Below are positions 45,524 to 55,324 of a stretch of DNA of 64,000 bases, piece after piece. The stretch lies in assembly GCF_015500055.1 (NCBI RefSeq), contig NZ_CP045492.1, positions 1,746,501 through 1,810,500 on the forward strand, in the 5' to 3' direction. The DNA is from Mesorhizobium sp. NBSH29 (lineage in GTDB: Bacteria > Pseudomonadota > Alphaproteobacteria > Rhizobiales > Rhizobiaceae). The translations under genes and the position numbers were made by a program. Below the pieces are notes generated by a model. That model ran no database searches. It was not told the origin of the DNA and worked only from the letters and a program-made list of their open reading frames with translations. Each line of letters starts with the position of its first letter. Position 1 is the stretch's first letter.

Positions 45524-46201
45524 CTATTGGTGCGGCGTGACTGTGATGGGCAGTGATACGCCTTGCTCGGGGTAGAGGCTCTCAAACCGGCAGGTAGCCT
45601 TGCACCAATCAGCAGCGACGGGAGATAGCCACCCTGTCAGCTCTAAAATGTTTGCGTAATGCTTGGGTAGGTCCCAATGCAGCACAGTCTCGTGGTGAGC
45701 GAGGCGATTGCGAAGGGTTCGAACAGCGCCGAGTGATCTCGTGAAATCCTTGCGCCGTAATCCTTTTCCGTTCTCGCGTTTGGCTATGTCCTTCAACGTT
45801 ATCTGCCAGAGATTTTCATATTCTTTCCCAAGCATCGCCGTCCAGAAGCCGAAGGTCAGTGCTGCAACGATCCGTGATGGAATAACTTCTTTCCGCTGCT
45901 CCGTCAGGTCTTTGCGTGCTTTGGCAATCATGTTGATTTGAATGGGGTTTAGGTGGTGCGCTGGATGGTCGAACCAATGGTCCCCATGAGCGTCACTCAT
46001 AACACGATGAATGCGGTTCCGCAGTGCAATCTCGAGCATCTGAAGTGGCGTATACAGGCTCTCACTGAGCACGGCATTGAGGGTGTAAAGCTCGACAGCT
46101 TTGTTGCGGTCACCGCTTGCCCACGTGAGGTAGGTGCCAAACCTTTCAATTGAAAGGCTCTCTTCTAGGCCGGGATAGGGCCTGATCTCATCTAGTTCCA
46201 T
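45524..46201 (-). CDS. Abi-like protein with HEPN motif
   Basis: A 225-residue protein of the Abi_2 (AbiD/AbiF-like) family, associated with abortive infection against phages. The core runs FGTYLTWASGDRNKAVELYT, LYTPLQMLEIALRNRIHRVM and ends with RTLRNRLAHHETVLHWDL. The last segment contains RNRLAH, the RX4-6H motif of HEPN ribonucleases. There is no antitoxin gene beside it. The local GC appears lower than in the glc genes, which fits acquired DNA. Abi activity is inferred from the family; many such homologues are untested. Confidence 0.78.
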   Translation of the reverse strand: MELDEIRPYPGLEESLSIERFGTYLTWASGDRNKAVELYTLNAVLSESLYTPLQMLEIALRNRIHRVMSDAHGDHWFDHPAHHLNPIQINMIAKARKDLTEQRKEVIPSRIVAALTFGFWTAMLGKEYENLWQITLKDIAKRENGKGLRRKDFTRSLGAVRTLRNRLAHHETVLHWDLPKHYANILELTGWLSPVAADWCKATCRFESLYPEQGVSLPITVTPHQ

Positions 46202-46400
46202 GAGTTCATGGGCAGATTATATCCCAGGCTATTGGTATATTCGTTTGATTTTCGTGCAGTTTAATTGTATATATCCGCTTGTAAACCCCGGTACCGTCTC
46301 TGCCCTAGGCACGCGGCCGGGGTAATTTTTTATAGCCGGTTGGATACAGCAAGAGTGCGCCTGAAGCTCCTGCGGATCAATTGCAAACTGTGCCTCTACC
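46202..46400. other. Gene-free AT-rich gap between abi and ldt
   Basis: No convincing reading frame. It probably contains the promoter of the Abi-like gene (AT-rich stretch 46226-46275). A weak hairpin ACCCCGG (46285-46291) / CCGGGGT (46317-46323) is followed by AATTTTTT on the plus strand and may be an orphan terminator. Confidence 0.4.
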
Positions 46401-46430
46401 AAAAAACCCGGCCTCTCGCGAAGCCGGGTT
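46401..46430 (-). terminator. Terminator of L,D-transpeptidase gene
   Basis: On the minus strand AACCCGGC and GCCGGGTT form an 8-bp stem followed by TTTT. It lies 26 bases past the stop codon of the L,D-transpeptidase gene, the expected place for its terminator. Confidence 0.8.
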
Positions 46431-46455
46431 GTTTCATGCCAAACGGTCATATGTC

Positions 46456-47229
46456 TTAGCGCACAATCACCTTCGTGCCGACCTTCACCATATTGTACAA
46501 TTCGCTCACATCTTCATTGCGCATGCGGATGCAGCCGGAGGATACCGCGCCGCCGATGGTCCATGGCTGGTTGGTGCCGTGGATGCGGTAGAGTGTGGAG
46601 CCGAGATAAAGCGCGCGGGCGCCGAGCGGGTTTTCTGGGCCGCCTTCCATATGGGCGGGCAGAATGCGGCCCTTGGCGCGTTCGCGGGCGATCATTTCTG
46701 CGGGCGGGCGCCAATCTGGCCATTGGCGTTTCTGGGTAACCTTGTGGGTGCCAGCCCACTCAAAACCCGGCTTGCCGGTGCCAACGCCGTAGCGCCGTGC
46801 CTTGCCGCCCGCCTGCACATGGTAGAGGAAGTTCTGTGTCGTATCGATAACGATCGTACCGGGCTTTTCACCGCTATTGTAGGCGACAGTCTGCGGCAGA
46901 TACATCGGGCTGATCTGTGGCTGGATCTCCCGGCGAGCAGGTGCGCGGGCACCCACGGTCTGGAAGCTGGAAGGCGCTGGCTGCCGATAGACGCGCCGAA
47001 CCTCGCGCAACGAAGGCTGTGCCATCACGGCGACAGGTGCGCTGCGCTCGCGATATTTGCGCTGCTTTTGGCGCTGCGACGTGCGGCCAAGCTGCATCAC
47101 CCACGGTGCTGAAAGATCAGGGCTCACCACCACCGGTGGCCGCTGGCCATAGCGCTCAGTCGCCTGCGCGCCAGTTGCGCCGAAAATAAGAAGTGCGGCC
47201 GCTCCGGCCCATAAAAAATTGCGTCTCAT
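46456..47229 (-). CDS. L,D-transpeptidase (YkuD)
   Basis: This periplasmic enzyme makes 3-3 cross-links in peptidoglycan or attaches proteins to it. ATG 47229, with AAGGGG six bases upstream, opens a signal peptide (MRRNFLWAGAAALLIFGATG ending AQA). A basic, Arg/Gln-rich linker of about 70 residues follows. The YkuD domain at about 125-257 has the catalytic motif HGTNQPWTIGGAVSSGCIRM, with nucleophile Cys in SGCIRM and its conserved His. L,D-transpeptidases are numerous in Hyphomicrobiales, where 3-3 cross-links are common. Confidence 0.9.
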   Translation of the reverse strand: MRRNFLWAGAAALLIFGATGAQATERYGQRPPVVVSPDLSAPWVMQLGRTSQRQKQRKYRERSAPVAVMAQPSLREVRRVYRQPAPSSFQTVGARAPARREIQPQISPMYLPQTVAYNSGEKPGTIVIDTTQNFLYHVQAGGKARRYGVGTGKPGFEWAGTHKVTQKRQWPDWRPPAEMIARERAKGRILPAHMEGGPENPLGARALYLGSTLYRIHGTNQPWTIGGAVSSGCIRMRNEDVSELYNMVKVGTKVIVR

Positions 47230-47442
47230 AAACACCCCTTCCAATGTCACACACCAACCCGGAAAAGGCTGGTCGGTTCCATATCAGCTTGTCTGCTGGC
47301 AGCAACTGAAAGGTGAATCCGGGTGCTTAAAATGCGCAAATGTCAGGAAAGCTTTTGGTGTGGTTACCGCCGCCTTCAGGAATCTGGTAAAGCGCGCGTA
47401 AATCGGGTGGTTTTTCCCGTTAACGAATGGGAATGCGCCACC

Positions 47443-48075
47443 ATGAGCGAACAAGAGCCCGATCTGATCCAAGGCGAAGACGGAAAATTCCGCTGCTTCT
47501 GGCCGGGTGTAGATCCCTTCTACCAGCAATACCACGATGCCGAATGGGGCCGACCGGTCATGGATGACCGCCGGCTGTTTGAGAAGATCTGCCTGGAAGG
47601 TTTCCAGTCCGGCCTCTCCTGGCTGACCATCCTGCGCAAGCGCGAGAACTTCCGCGCCGCCTTCGACAATTTCGATGCGGAAAAAGCCGCCGTCTACGGC
47701 GATGCCGAGATCGCCCGGCTGGTGGCCGATGCCGGCATTGTGCGTCATCGCGGCAAAATTGTCTCCACCATCAACAACGCAAATCGCGCGCTGGAACTGA
47801 AAAAAGAATTCGGGTCGCTGGCGGCATTCTTCTGGAGCTACGAGCCCCAACCAAAGGACCGGCCAGCCAAAATCACCCGCGCCTCCATCCCCGGCTCGAC
47901 GGAAATCTCGACCGCCATTTCCAAGGCACTGAAAAAGCGCGGCTGGAGTTTTGTTGGCCCCACCACCGTTTATGCCTTCATGCAGGCCATGGGCATGGTC
48001 AACGATCATATCGAAGGCTGCTTTTGCCAGGCGGAGGCAGAGGCAGAGCGCGCGGCGTTCAAACGGCCTTCCTGA
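47443..48075 (+). CDS. tag: DNA-3-methyladenine glycosylase I
   Basis: Tag removes 3-methyladenine from alkylated DNA, starting base-excision repair. The 210 residues carry the HhH-GPD-like Tag fold: [18 protein letters not shown] at the N-terminus (metal-ligand Cys and His pairs), [19 protein letters not shown] near 50, and [20 protein letters not shown] near 175, followed by the zinc-ligand region [11 protein letters not shown] 47443 is the family-consistent start, since the frame continues upstream without homology. The gene is divergent from L,D-transpeptidase and precedes hisS. Confidence 0.93.
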   Translation: MSEQEPDLIQGEDGKFRCFWPGVDPFYQQYHDAEWGRPVMDDRRLFEKICLEGFQSGLSWLTILRKRENFRAAFDNFDAEKAAVYGDAEIARLVADAGIVRHRGKIVSTINNANRALELKKEFGSLAAFFWSYEPQPKDRPAKITRASIPGSTEISTAISKALKKRGWSFVGPTTVYAFMQAMGMVNDHIEGCFCQAEAEAERAAFKRPS

Positions 48076-48163
48076 CCTCCCACCTTGCCGGGGCAAACCC
48101 CTTCGGTTACACCGCGCGAGGAAAAAGTGCCGCAAGGCGCCAAGCAACAAAGCGACAAAAACC

Positions 48164-49648
48164 ATGGCCGGAAAATCCGAAAAAACAAAGGCACGCCTGC
48201 CGCGTGGGTTTGCCGACCGCACGCCGCATGATATTCGCGCCGTCAATGAGATGGTGGAGAAAATCCGCAGCGTTTATGAGCGCTATGGTTTTGACCCCAT
48301 TGAAACCCCGATGCTGGAATATACGGACGCGCTGGGAAAATTCCTGCCCGATCAGGACAGGCCCAATGAGGGCGTGTTTTCCATTCAGGATGATGACGAC
48401 CAGTGGATGAGCCTGCGCTATGACCTGACCGCGCCACTGGCGCGCCATGTGGCTGAAAACTTCAACGAAATTCAATTGCCCTACCGCACCTACCGCGCGG
48501 GCTGGGTGTTCCGCAACGAAAAGCCGGGTCCAGGCCGCTTCCGCCAATTCATGCAGTTCGACGCCGATACAGTCGGCGCGCCTTCCGTCGCCGCCGATGC
48601 GGAAATGTGCATGATGATGGCCGATGTGATGGAAGCACTCGGCATTGCCCGCGGCGATTACGTCATCCGCGTCAACAACCGCAAGGTGCTCGACGGCGTG
48701 ATGGAAGCGATCGGCGTTTCAAGCGACGCTCAGAAGCTGACTGTACTGCGCGCCATCGACAAGTTGGATAAGTTCCCGGTGGGCGACATTGTGCTTCTTC
48801 TCGGCCCCGGCCGTTGGGATGGCGGCAAGGAAGGCGAGGGAGATTTTACACCCGGCGCCGGACTGGATGAACTCAAAGCGCAACTCGTATTGGATTACGT
48901 CGCTGGCAAGGACAGTGCCATCGAAAGTCAGCTCTTTACCGATGGTAAGACAGAGCTTGGCGAAATCGAAAATCTCTGCCGCGCCGCCGGCTACGACACC
49001 GACCGCATCCTGATCGACCCCTCCGTAGTCCGTGGCCTTGAATACTACACCGGTCCCGTTTTTGAAGCTGAACTCACCGCCGAAATCCCCAATGAAAAGG
49101 GTGAGATCGTGCGTTTCGGCTCGGTTGGCGGCGGTGGGCGTTATGATGGGTTGGTGTCGCGCTTTCGGGGCCAGCCAGTGCCAGCCACCGGTTTTTCCAT
49201 CGGCGTGTCGCGCCTTGCAACCGCGCTTAAAAATCTGGGCAAACTGGGCAATAATCCCGTACTGGCACCGGTTCTCGTCACCGTCATGGAGGGCGGCACC
49301 GAGGCTATGGCCAAATATCAGGCATTCACGCAACAACTGCGCAATGCCGGTATTCGCGCCGAAATGTATCAGGGCAATTGGAAGAAGTTTGGCAACCAGC
49401 TGAAATATGCCGACCGTCGTGGCTGCCCCATTGCCATCATTCAGGGCGGTGATGAACGCGGCGAAGGCAAGGTTCTCATCAAGGATCTGATTGAGGGCGC
49501 AAAGCTCTCCGAAGAGATTGGCAGCAATGAGGAATGGCGTGAGGCGCGTGTGGCGCAAATAGCCGTGCCTGAGGCCGAACTGGTGGAGACCGTGCGTCGC
49601 ATTTTGGCGGAGCAAGCGCGCGACCGCGACGGCCAAGGCGCCCGATGA
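48164..49648 (+). CDS. hisS: Histidyl-tRNA synthetase
   Basis: HisRS charges tRNA-His. The 494 residues show class II motifs: motif 1 [14 protein letters not shown], motif 2 [19 protein letters not shown], the HisA loop [14 protein letters not shown] and motif 3 [18 protein letters not shown] 48164 gives normal length; the frame is open further upstream across tag without homology. The stop overlaps the hisZ start as ATGA. The window's tRNA-His lacks G-1 and has A73, so this HisRS should belong to the alphaproteobacterial type adapted to that tRNA. Confidence 0.95.
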   Translation: MAGKSEKTKARLPRGFADRTPHDIRAVNEMVEKIRSVYERYGFDPIETPMLEYTDALGKFLPDQDRPNEGVFSIQDDDDQWMSLRYDLTAPLARHVAENFNEIQLPYRTYRAGWVFRNEKPGPGRFRQFMQFDADTVGAPSVAADAEMCMMMADVMEALGIARGDYVIRVNNRKVLDGVMEAIGVSSDAQKLTVLRAIDKLDKFPVGDIVLLLGPGRWDGGKEGEGDFTPGAGLDELKAQLVLDYVAGKDSAIESQLFTDGKTELGEIENLCRAAGYDTDRILIDPSVVRGLEYYTGPVFEAELTAEIPNEKGEIVRFGSVGGGGRYDGLVSRFRGQPVPATGFSIGVSRLATALKNLGKLGNNPVLAPVLVTVMEGGTEAMAKYQAFTQQLRNAGIRAEMYQGNWKKFGNQLKYADRRGCPIAIIQGGDERGEGKVLIKDLIEGAKLSEEIGSNEEWREARVAQIAVPEAELVETVRRILAEQARDRDGQGAR

Positions 49649-50766
49649 CCCACCGCTACCCGACTTTTGCACCGGACATTCTGGCGCTGTTTGCCGCGCG
49701 CGATGCGCAGCCGGTGGATGTGGCCATTATCCAACCGGCCGATCCGTTCTTGGACATGGCGGGCGAAGATCTGCGCCGCCGCATTTTCCTCACCGAAAAT
49801 GAAACGGGCGCTGCACTCTGCCTGCGGCCAGAATTCACCATTCCGGTCTGCCTCGACCATATTGAAAGCCGCTCGGGCACACCGCGCCGTTATGGCTATC
49901 TGGGCGAAGTGTTTCGCCAGCGCCGTGAAGGCGGCAATGAGTTCTTTCAGGCAGGCATTGAGGATCTTGGCGAAACCGATATCGCCGCTGCCGATGCGCG
50001 CTCTGTGGCCGATGCCTGCGCAGTGCTGCGCACTGCATTGCCCGGACAGCAATTTGCTGTGACACTGGGCGATCAATCTATTTTTGAGGCGGTACTTGCC
50101 GCCCTTGGCCTGCCGCGTGGCTGGCAGATGCGCCTGGCGCGTGCCTTTGGTTCGCCAGAAGCGCTATCGGGTGCATTGGCAGATCTTGCCAATCCGCCAG
50201 TTGTCGCTGCGCTGGATGATGTGGCGGCAGCACTGGTTATGGAAGGCGATATGGCTGCGCTGGCCGCCCATATTGGCGAGGCGATGGAAGCCTCTGGCCT
50301 GTCGCAGGCAGCCGGGCGTTCGCCGGAAGAAATTGCCCGCAGGCTTATCCAGAAATCAGAACTGCGCTCGGTGCGCTTGGCTGATACTGCACTGGATGCG
50401 CTGAAACGCTTCCTGGAAATCCGCGTGCCGCTCACACAGGCCAATGATGCGCTGGAGGCTTTTGCGGCAGATGCAGGCCTGTCACTCGGTGGCGCGTTGC
50501 AGCGCTTTTCGGCACGTGCCGAACGCATTGCTGAAAATGGCCTGTCGATGGACATTGTTCATTATGATGCCGCCTTTGGCCGCCCATTGGATTATTATAC
50601 GGGCCTTGTCTTCGAGGTGATGGCGCAAGGCGAAACGCAGGTTCTGGCCGGTGGTGGCCGCTATGACCGGTTGTTGACGCTTCTGGGCGCAGCCAAGCCC
50701 ATCCCCGGTGTTGGTTTTTCTGTCTGGCTGGACCGCGTGGCCGCATTGCAGGAGCGCGCGCAATGA
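49645..50766 (+). CDS. hisZ: ATP phosphoribosyltransferase regulatory subunit
   Basis: HisZ is a HisRS-like protein without charging activity that binds short HisG and makes the ATP phosphoribosyltransferase complex sensitive to histidine. The 373 residues keep synthetase-like motifs ([39 protein letters not shown]) and a degenerate C-terminal part with [13 protein letters not shown] and GGGRYDRLL. It overlaps both hisS and hisG by four bases (ATGA each), so all three are probably translated as one coupled operon. Its presence explains the short HisG next to it. Confidence 0.93.
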   Translation: MTHRYPTFAPDILALFAARDAQPVDVAIIQPADPFLDMAGEDLRRRIFLTENETGAALCLRPEFTIPVCLDHIESRSGTPRRYGYLGEVFRQRREGGNEFFQAGIEDLGETDIAAADARSVADACAVLRTALPGQQFAVTLGDQSIFEAVLAALGLPRGWQMRLARAFGSPEALSGALADLANPPVVAALDDVAAALVMEGDMAALAAHIGEAMEASGLSQAAGRSPEEIARRLIQKSELRSVRLADTALDALKRFLEIRVPLTQANDALEAFAADAGLSLGGALQRFSARAERIAENGLSMDIVHYDAAFGRPLDYYTGLVFEVMAQGETQVLAGGGRYDRLLTLLGAAKPIPGVGFSVWLDRVAALQERAQ

Positions 50767-51464
50767 GCATTAGTCTGGCATTGCCCTCAAAGGGGCGTTT
50801 GAAAGAACAGGCGCTGGACGTGCTGGCCCGTGCCGGCCTGCCAGTGACGCTGCCTGATGACGAGCGCAAGTACCGCGCCACCATCCCCGCGCGTCCCGGC
50901 ATCGAGGTGGCGTTCTTGTCGGCATCCGAAATCGCCAATGAGGTCGGGCAGGGCAGGGTGGATCTGGGCGTCACAGGCGAGGATCTGGTGCGCGAAACCA
51001 TTCCCGATTGGGAAGCCCGCGTGGAAATCGTCGCGCGTCTGGGGTTCGGCCACGCGGATGTGGTGGTGGCGGTGCCTGATATTTGGCTGGATGTTGATAC
51101 AATGGCGGATCTGGATGATGTGGCGGCAGATTTTCGCCAGCGTCATGGGCGGCGTCTGCGGATTGCTACCAAATATTGGCGGCTTACCCAGCAATTCTTT
51201 TCGCGCAAGCATGGCATTCAGGTCTATCGCATTGTCGAAAGCCTTGGTGCCACCGAAGGCGCACCCGCTGCCGGTTCGGCAGATGTGATTGTCGATATTA
51301 CCTCGACAGGCTCGACCCTGCGCGCCAATCATTTGAAGGTTCTGGAAGACGGGGTGATCCTGAAATCACAGGCCTGTCTGGTGGCTTCCCTGTGCGCGCG
51401 TGACAGCGAGGATCAGGCGCTTCTCAACGAAACGGCGGCTCTTCTCAGAGCCGCCGTCACGTAA
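50763..51464 (+). CDS. hisG: ATP phosphoribosyltransferase, short form
   Basis: HisG joins ATP and PRPP, the first and committed step of histidine synthesis. The 233 residues are the short HisG_S type, without the C-terminal regulatory domain, so it depends on HisZ. Typical motifs are [16 protein letters not shown] at the start, [13 protein letters not shown] and the PRPP-binding stretch [18 protein letters not shown] near 178. The start overlaps hisZ by four bases. Confidence 0.94.
   Translation: MSISLALPSKGRLKEQALDVLARAGLPVTLPDDERKYRATIPARPGIEVAFLSASEIANEVGQGRVDLGVTGEDLVRETIPDWEARVEIVARLGFGHADVVVAVPDIWLDVDTMADLDDVAADFRQRHGRRLRIATKYWRLTQQFFSRKHGIQVYRIVESLGATEGAPAAGSADVIVDITSTGSTLRANHLKVLEDGVILKSQACLVASLCARDSEDQALLNETAALLRAAVT
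51432..51457 (-). terminator. Hairpin at hisG end, likely doxX terminator
   Basis: ACGGCGGCTC and GAGCCGCCGT (51432-51441, 51448-51457) form a 10-bp stem inside the end of hisG. Read on the minus strand it is followed by TTTCGTT and lies 25 bases past the DoxX stop codon, so it may terminate doxX. Confidence 0.45.
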
Positions 51465-51482
51465 AACAAGCAACTAAAAGGT

Positions 51483-51869
51483 TCAGCCGCGCTTGGCGTC
51501 TACCGAATAGAGGCCAGCACCGGCAGCTGCCAGAATGAAGAAGCCGCCGGCCACGCCGAGGTTTTTCTGCAGCAGCAAAACCTGCATCGGATCGCCAAAG
51601 TTCATATGCGCCAGCGCAGTTGCAGCCAGCGTAAATACGCCGAGCGCAAGGGCGGCAATGCGTGTCTGGAAGCCGATCAAAATGGCAATGCCGCCTAGCA
51701 GTTCAAGCAGTCCCACCAGAACAGCAACGATCATCGGTGCGGGCAGGCCCAGGCTTCCAAAAAAGCCAGCCGTGCCGGCAAGGCCCATCAGCTTGGAAAA
51801 GCCGGCGAGAATGAACATGATGGAAAGCAGGATACGACCGAGAAGGATGAGGGCAGAATTGTTCGACAT
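51483..51869 (-). CDS. DoxX-family membrane protein
   Basis: A 128-residue inner-membrane protein with four hydrophobic segments and the DoxX N-terminal pattern ALILLGRILLSIMFILAGFS. DoxX-like proteins are linked to redox or thiol-stress complexes in some bacteria, but many are uncharacterised. GGAG lies five bases before the start. It is convergent with hisG, with 18 bases between the stop codons. Confidence 0.85.
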   Translation of the reverse strand: MSNNSALILLGRILLSIMFILAGFSKLMGLAGTAGFFGSLGLPAPMIVAVLVGLLELLGGIAILIGFQTRIAALALGVFTLAATALAHMNFGDPMQVLLLQKNLGVAGGFFILAAAGAGLYSVDAKRG

Positions 51870-52238
51870 GGTGGCTCCGTTGAAAATGTTTGGAGCGTAT
51901 CTCTATGCGAATTCAATCGTTCACAATACCCGCCAAATTGCATACGCAGCGTTCACCTAAACGAGGCGTTGGCAGTCAAAGCTTGAGCCCTCTGCGCGAT
52001 GAACTTTTCCGCGTGTTGATGTCCTCAACAAGCGCGTCATCCCATGCAGGACCCGACAAAAGGCTGCTGATGATGTTGGGCTGGCTCGAACCAGGAGAGA
52101 ATTTTCCTTGCTCCAGCTTGGCCCGCGAGTGGTAAGCCTGCGGGAGCTGATACCATGTTGATACAATCCAGTGGTGCGATCTGCCGAGCACTTTATCCTC
52201 CCGTTTGATCGTAGACGGAAAGTATTACATTCACAAAG
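51870..52238. other. Gap doxX-fumC, no recognised gene
   Basis: A 369-bp stretch. The only frames of note are about 70 residues long (for example minus-strand 51976-52191) and match nothing I recognise; their codon use does not argue for translation. I see no tRNA, repeat or clear terminator. It may be a decayed gene or plain spacer. Confidence 0.4.
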
Positions 52239-53636
52239 TTACCCCGGATGCGTCATGTCCTCTGGTCGCACTATGCGGTCATAGTCTGCGCCGCTCACCA
52301 AGCCGGTCGCCAGCGCTTCTTCACGCAGTGTCGTGCCGTTCTTATGTGCGGTCTTGGCGATTTTTGCTGCCGCATCATAGCCGATGGTCGGCGCGAGCGC
52401 GGTTACCAGCATCAGCGAGCGATCAAGTGCGGCTTTGATATTGTCTTCACGCGCCTCGATGCCAACCACACAATTATCGGTGAACGAAACCACGGAATCG
52501 CTGAGCAACTGCACGGATTGCAGGAAATTATAGGCCATCAACGGATTGTAGACGTTCAGCTCAAAATGTCCCTGGCTGCCCGCAACGGTTATGGCTGTCT
52601 GGTTGCCGAACACCTGCACGCAAACCTGCGTCAGCGCCTCGCACTGGGTCGGGTTTACCTTGCCCGGCATGATGGAAGAGCCAGGCTCGTTTTCAGGAAG
52701 CGAAAGTTCGCCCAAGCCCGAACGCGGGCCGGAGCCGAGAAAGCGAATATCATTGGCGATCTTGAACAGGGCCGCCGCTGCCGAATTGATGGCGCCATGC
52801 GAAAACACCATCGAATCATGCGCCGCCAAGGCTTCAAACTTGTTGGGCGCTGTGGTGAAGGAAAGGCCGGTGATTTCAGCAATGCAATCTGCCACCTTTT
52901 CAGCAAAGCCAACAGGTGCGTTCAGCCCGGTGCCGACAGCCGTGCCACCCTGTGCCAGTTCCATCAGGCCGGGCAGGGTCAGTTCAATGCGCTTGATCGA
53001 GGACGCGACCTGCGCCGCATAGCCGGAAAATTCCTGGCCGAGCGTCAGCGGGGTTGCGTCCTGCGTATGGGTGCGGCCAATCTTGATGATGTGGTCGAAC
53101 GATTTCGCCTTGGCATCCAGCGCTGCATGCAGATGCTTGAGCGCCGGCAAAAGATCGTGCACCACGCGCTCGGCACAGGCAATGTGCATGGCGGTCGGGT
53201 AGGTGTCGTTGGACGACTGGCTCATATTCACATGGTCATTGGGGTGAACAGGCTTCTTGGTACCCATCTCGCCGCCCAGCATTTCAATGGCGCGGTTGGA
53301 GATCACCTCATTGGCATTCATGTTGGACTGCGTGCCTGATCCCGTCTGCCACACGACCAGCGGAAAATGATCATTGAGCTTGCCGTCAATCACTTCCTGC
53401 GCGGCGGCAATGATGGTCTGGCTGAGCTTTGGGTCCAGACGGCCAAGGGCTGTGTTGGCCTCCGCGCAGGCGCGCTTGACGATACCGAGCGCGCGAACCA
53501 CTGAAAGCGGCTGCTTTTCCCAACCGATCTTGAAATTGCCGAGCGAGCGCTGTGCTTGCGCGCCCCAGTAACGATCCGAGGCAACCTCGATGGGGCCGAA
53601 TGTATCGGTTTCGGTTCTGGTCTTTTGAGCGCTCAC
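52239..53636 (-). CDS. fumC: Class II fumarate hydratase
   Basis: FumC interconverts fumarate and malate in the citric-acid cycle without an iron-sulfur cluster. The 465 residues include [20 protein letters not shown] near 100, [36 protein letters not shown] and the family signature [16 protein letters not shown] near 318. I chose GTG at 53636 because GGAGA lies seven bases upstream and the length matches other FumC proteins; the upstream in-frame extension has no homology. Confidence 0.94.
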   Translation of the reverse strand: MSAQKTRTETDTFGPIEVASDRYWGAQAQRSLGNFKIGWEKQPLSVVRALGIVKRACAEANTALGRLDPKLSQTIIAAAQEVIDGKLNDHFPLVVWQTGSGTQSNMNANEVISNRAIEMLGGEMGTKKPVHPNDHVNMSQSSNDTYPTAMHIACAERVVHDLLPALKHLHAALDAKAKSFDHIIKIGRTHTQDATPLTLGQEFSGYAAQVASSIKRIELTLPGLMELAQGGTAVGTGLNAPVGFAEKVADCIAEITGLSFTTAPNKFEALAAHDSMVFSHGAINSAAAALFKIANDIRFLGSGPRSGLGELSLPENEPGSSIMPGKVNPTQCEALTQVCVQVFGNQTAITVAGSQGHFELNVYNPLMAYNFLQSVQLLSDSVVSFTDNCVVGIEAREDNIKAALDRSLMLVTALAPTIGYDAAAKIAKTAHKNGTTLREEALATGLVSGADYDRIVRPEDMTHPG

Positions 53637-53749
53637 GGCATGTCTCCGATTGATTGGCACCGGCCTATCGCGTTGCACAATTGGCATCAAGGAAAGAATG
53701 CCGGCCAGCCGGATACAAATCGGTTCAGGCGTACCGGCACGGTGTTTGT

Positions 53750-54508
53750 CTATGCCAGGAGCGACCGCGCCGTCGGCTGAAGCCCGCTGGTCTCCGCCGC
53801 ACGGGTACACAGGCCTTCCAGTTTCATGGCCAGTTCCGACCACTCTTGCGAGTGATGCTGCGCATCGCGAACTTTGTCCAAAGCGGCAGTGCTGGCAAGC
53901 CGCGAGAACCAGACGAACACGTTTTCCTCGGCGCGCACGGGCAACCGGGAAAAGTTGTTTTCCGCATGCTCAGTCACAAAAGCACCGGCGATTTCGGCGC
54001 CGAGTGCGGATAACAGCGGCGCCGCCTTTTTGTGGAACAGATCGACAAACGCCTGTTCATCCGCCGGCCGTACGTAGTGGGTGGTGGTCAGCCACGCGGT
54101 TGCCGGGACGCTTTGAATGGCCGCCACAGGCGCACGATTATGACCCGTCAGATCAAAACCAGCATCCTCCCACGCCGGGCGTAGCAGAAGCACGTCATCG
54201 GACGAAATCATCGTCGCATTGGCCGCGTCCTTGTGTGCATCCCACACCGGCCCGCCGTAAAACTGGGTCAACCCATCGCGCCGCGCTTCCATATCGGCAA
54301 AGCCGCGCAGCCAGACAAAATGGTCCGGTTGCCCGTGATCGCGAAACTGCCCCAGCACCGCCATCCCGCAATCTTCCTGCGGCTCCACCAGTTCCCGGTC
54401 AAACAGCTCGATCAGCGCTTCGCGTCGGCCGGTGTGGAGTTTGTACCGCCGCAACTCGACGACATGCTGGTGACGCATAGCCGCGACGGGTAGGGCAGAG
54501 GTTTCCAT
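53750..54508 (-). CDS. NIPSNAP-family protein
   Basis: A 252-residue protein with two NIPSNAP-like ferredoxin-fold halves: [20 protein letters not shown] at the N-terminus, [17 protein letters not shown], and a second half starting [27 protein letters not shown] proteins have unclear biochemical roles in bacteria. GGAG lies six bases before the start. It is divergent from a TetR regulator and shares its palindromic operator, which suggests induction by a small molecule sensed by that regulator. Confidence 0.82.
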   Translation of the reverse strand: METSALPVAAMRHQHVVELRRYKLHTGRREALIELFDRELVEPQEDCGMAVLGQFRDHGQPDHFVWLRGFADMEARRDGLTQFYGGPVWDAHKDAANATMISSDDVLLLRPAWEDAGFDLTGHNRAPVAAIQSVPATAWLTTTHYVRPADEQAFVDLFHKKAAPLLSALGAEIAGAFVTEHAENNFSRLPVRAEENVFVWFSRLASTAALDKVRDAQHHSQEWSELAMKLEGLCTRAAETSGLQPTARSLLA

Positions 54509-54518
54509 AGCTCACTCC

Positions 54519-54542
54519 ATAACAGGGCATTTACCCTGTTAT
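54519..54542. promoter_or_regulatory. TetR operator between nipsnap and tetR
   Basis: ATAACAGGG (54519-54527) and CCCTGTTAT (54534-54542) are perfect 9-bp arms with a 6-base spacer. A further half-site CCCTGTTTTG lies at about 54557. The operator is between the divergent genes, so TetR probably represses both itself and the NIPSNAP gene. Binding is inferred. Confidence 0.7.
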
Positions 54543-54640
54543 AAACAAACCGGTTGCCCTGTTTTGTCAACCTGCTATCGATGTACCGCGTGATGCTCCT
54601 GACAAGTGAAGGGCGTCCCGCCACGGGAGCATCTAGAGAA

Positions 54641-55246
54641 ATGGGAAAACAGCGCGCCAATGATCCGCAGGGAATGCGCAACAAAGTGCTGGATGTCGCT
54701 GAACAGGCATTTCAGTCGCAGGGCTACCACGCCACCAGCCTCGGCGACCTGATGAAGGCGGCAGGCGTCAGCGGCGGCGCGCTTCACCACCATTTTCCCA
54801 CCAAGAAAGCCATCGGGCTTGCGGTAATCGGGGAGCGCATCGCTCAGGCAGTCCGCCAGACATGGATCGTCCCAATCCACGAGGCCCGGTCAGCCCGCGA
54901 GGGCGTGCGCACAGTCTTCACCACTGTTGCAGCCGAGCTTGAAGCGCAGAAGTTCGTGCGGGGTTGTCCGCTCAACAATCTGGCGCATGAACTGTCTCTG
55001 GCAGACCCTGATTTTCGCATCGCGTTCAACATCATTTTTGGGCAGTGGCAGGCCGCGATTGAACAGGCTTTTGTGGCCGACCAGCAGGCCGGTCGTGAAC
55101 CCGCCTCGAATGTTGCGTCGGATTTCGCCCTCAAGGCTGTAGCGCTGTATTCGGGCGCTATGTCGATGGCCAAGACCGCGCAGGACCCCGCGCCGTTGCG
55201 CATTTGCGGAGCAGCATTCGAGGCGGACGTCGCCTTTGCTCTGTAA
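54641..55246 (+). CDS. TetR-family transcriptional regulator
   Basis: A 201-residue repressor with an N-terminal helix-turn-helix (VLDVAEQAFQSQGYHATSLG, then LMKAAGVSGGALHHHFPTKK, about residues 16-55) and a ligand-binding C-terminal domain of the TetR_C type with VRGCPLNNLAHELS, common in regulators of redox enzymes. ATG 54641 gives the family N-terminus. It is divergent from the NIPSNAP gene across a perfect palindrome, its likely operator. Confidence 0.85.
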   Translation: MGKQRANDPQGMRNKVLDVAEQAFQSQGYHATSLGDLMKAAGVSGGALHHHFPTKKAIGLAVIGERIAQAVRQTWIVPIHEARSAREGVRTVFTTVAAELEAQKFVRGCPLNNLAHELSLADPDFRIAFNIIFGQWQAAIEQAFVADQQAGREPASNVASDFALKAVALYSGAMSMAKTAQDPAPLRICGAAFEADVAFAL

Positions 55247-55324
55247 TCATCGTCAATTCCGCAGGATTTGCCTGCCTTCGTAGTGCAAATATCCTCCTTG
55301 GACTTCAAGGCAAAAGGGGATTTC

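Noticed and set aside
46381-47112. A 243-residue plus-strand frame opposite the L,D-transpeptidase
   Set aside because: The minus strand has a signal peptide and the complete YkuD catalytic motif; the plus-strand frame is its shadow.
47951-48163. Earlier start of hisS inside tag
   Set aside because: It would add 71 residues with no homology that overlap the tag coding region. ATG 48164 gives normal HisRS length.
51890-52191. Short frames in the doxX-fumC gap
   Set aside because: They are about 70-80 residues with no ribosome site, no domain and no conserved pattern I recognise.
52248-53339. A 363-residue plus-strand frame opposite fumC
   Set aside because: fumC is certain from its motifs. 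The opposite frame has no homology and no start signal.
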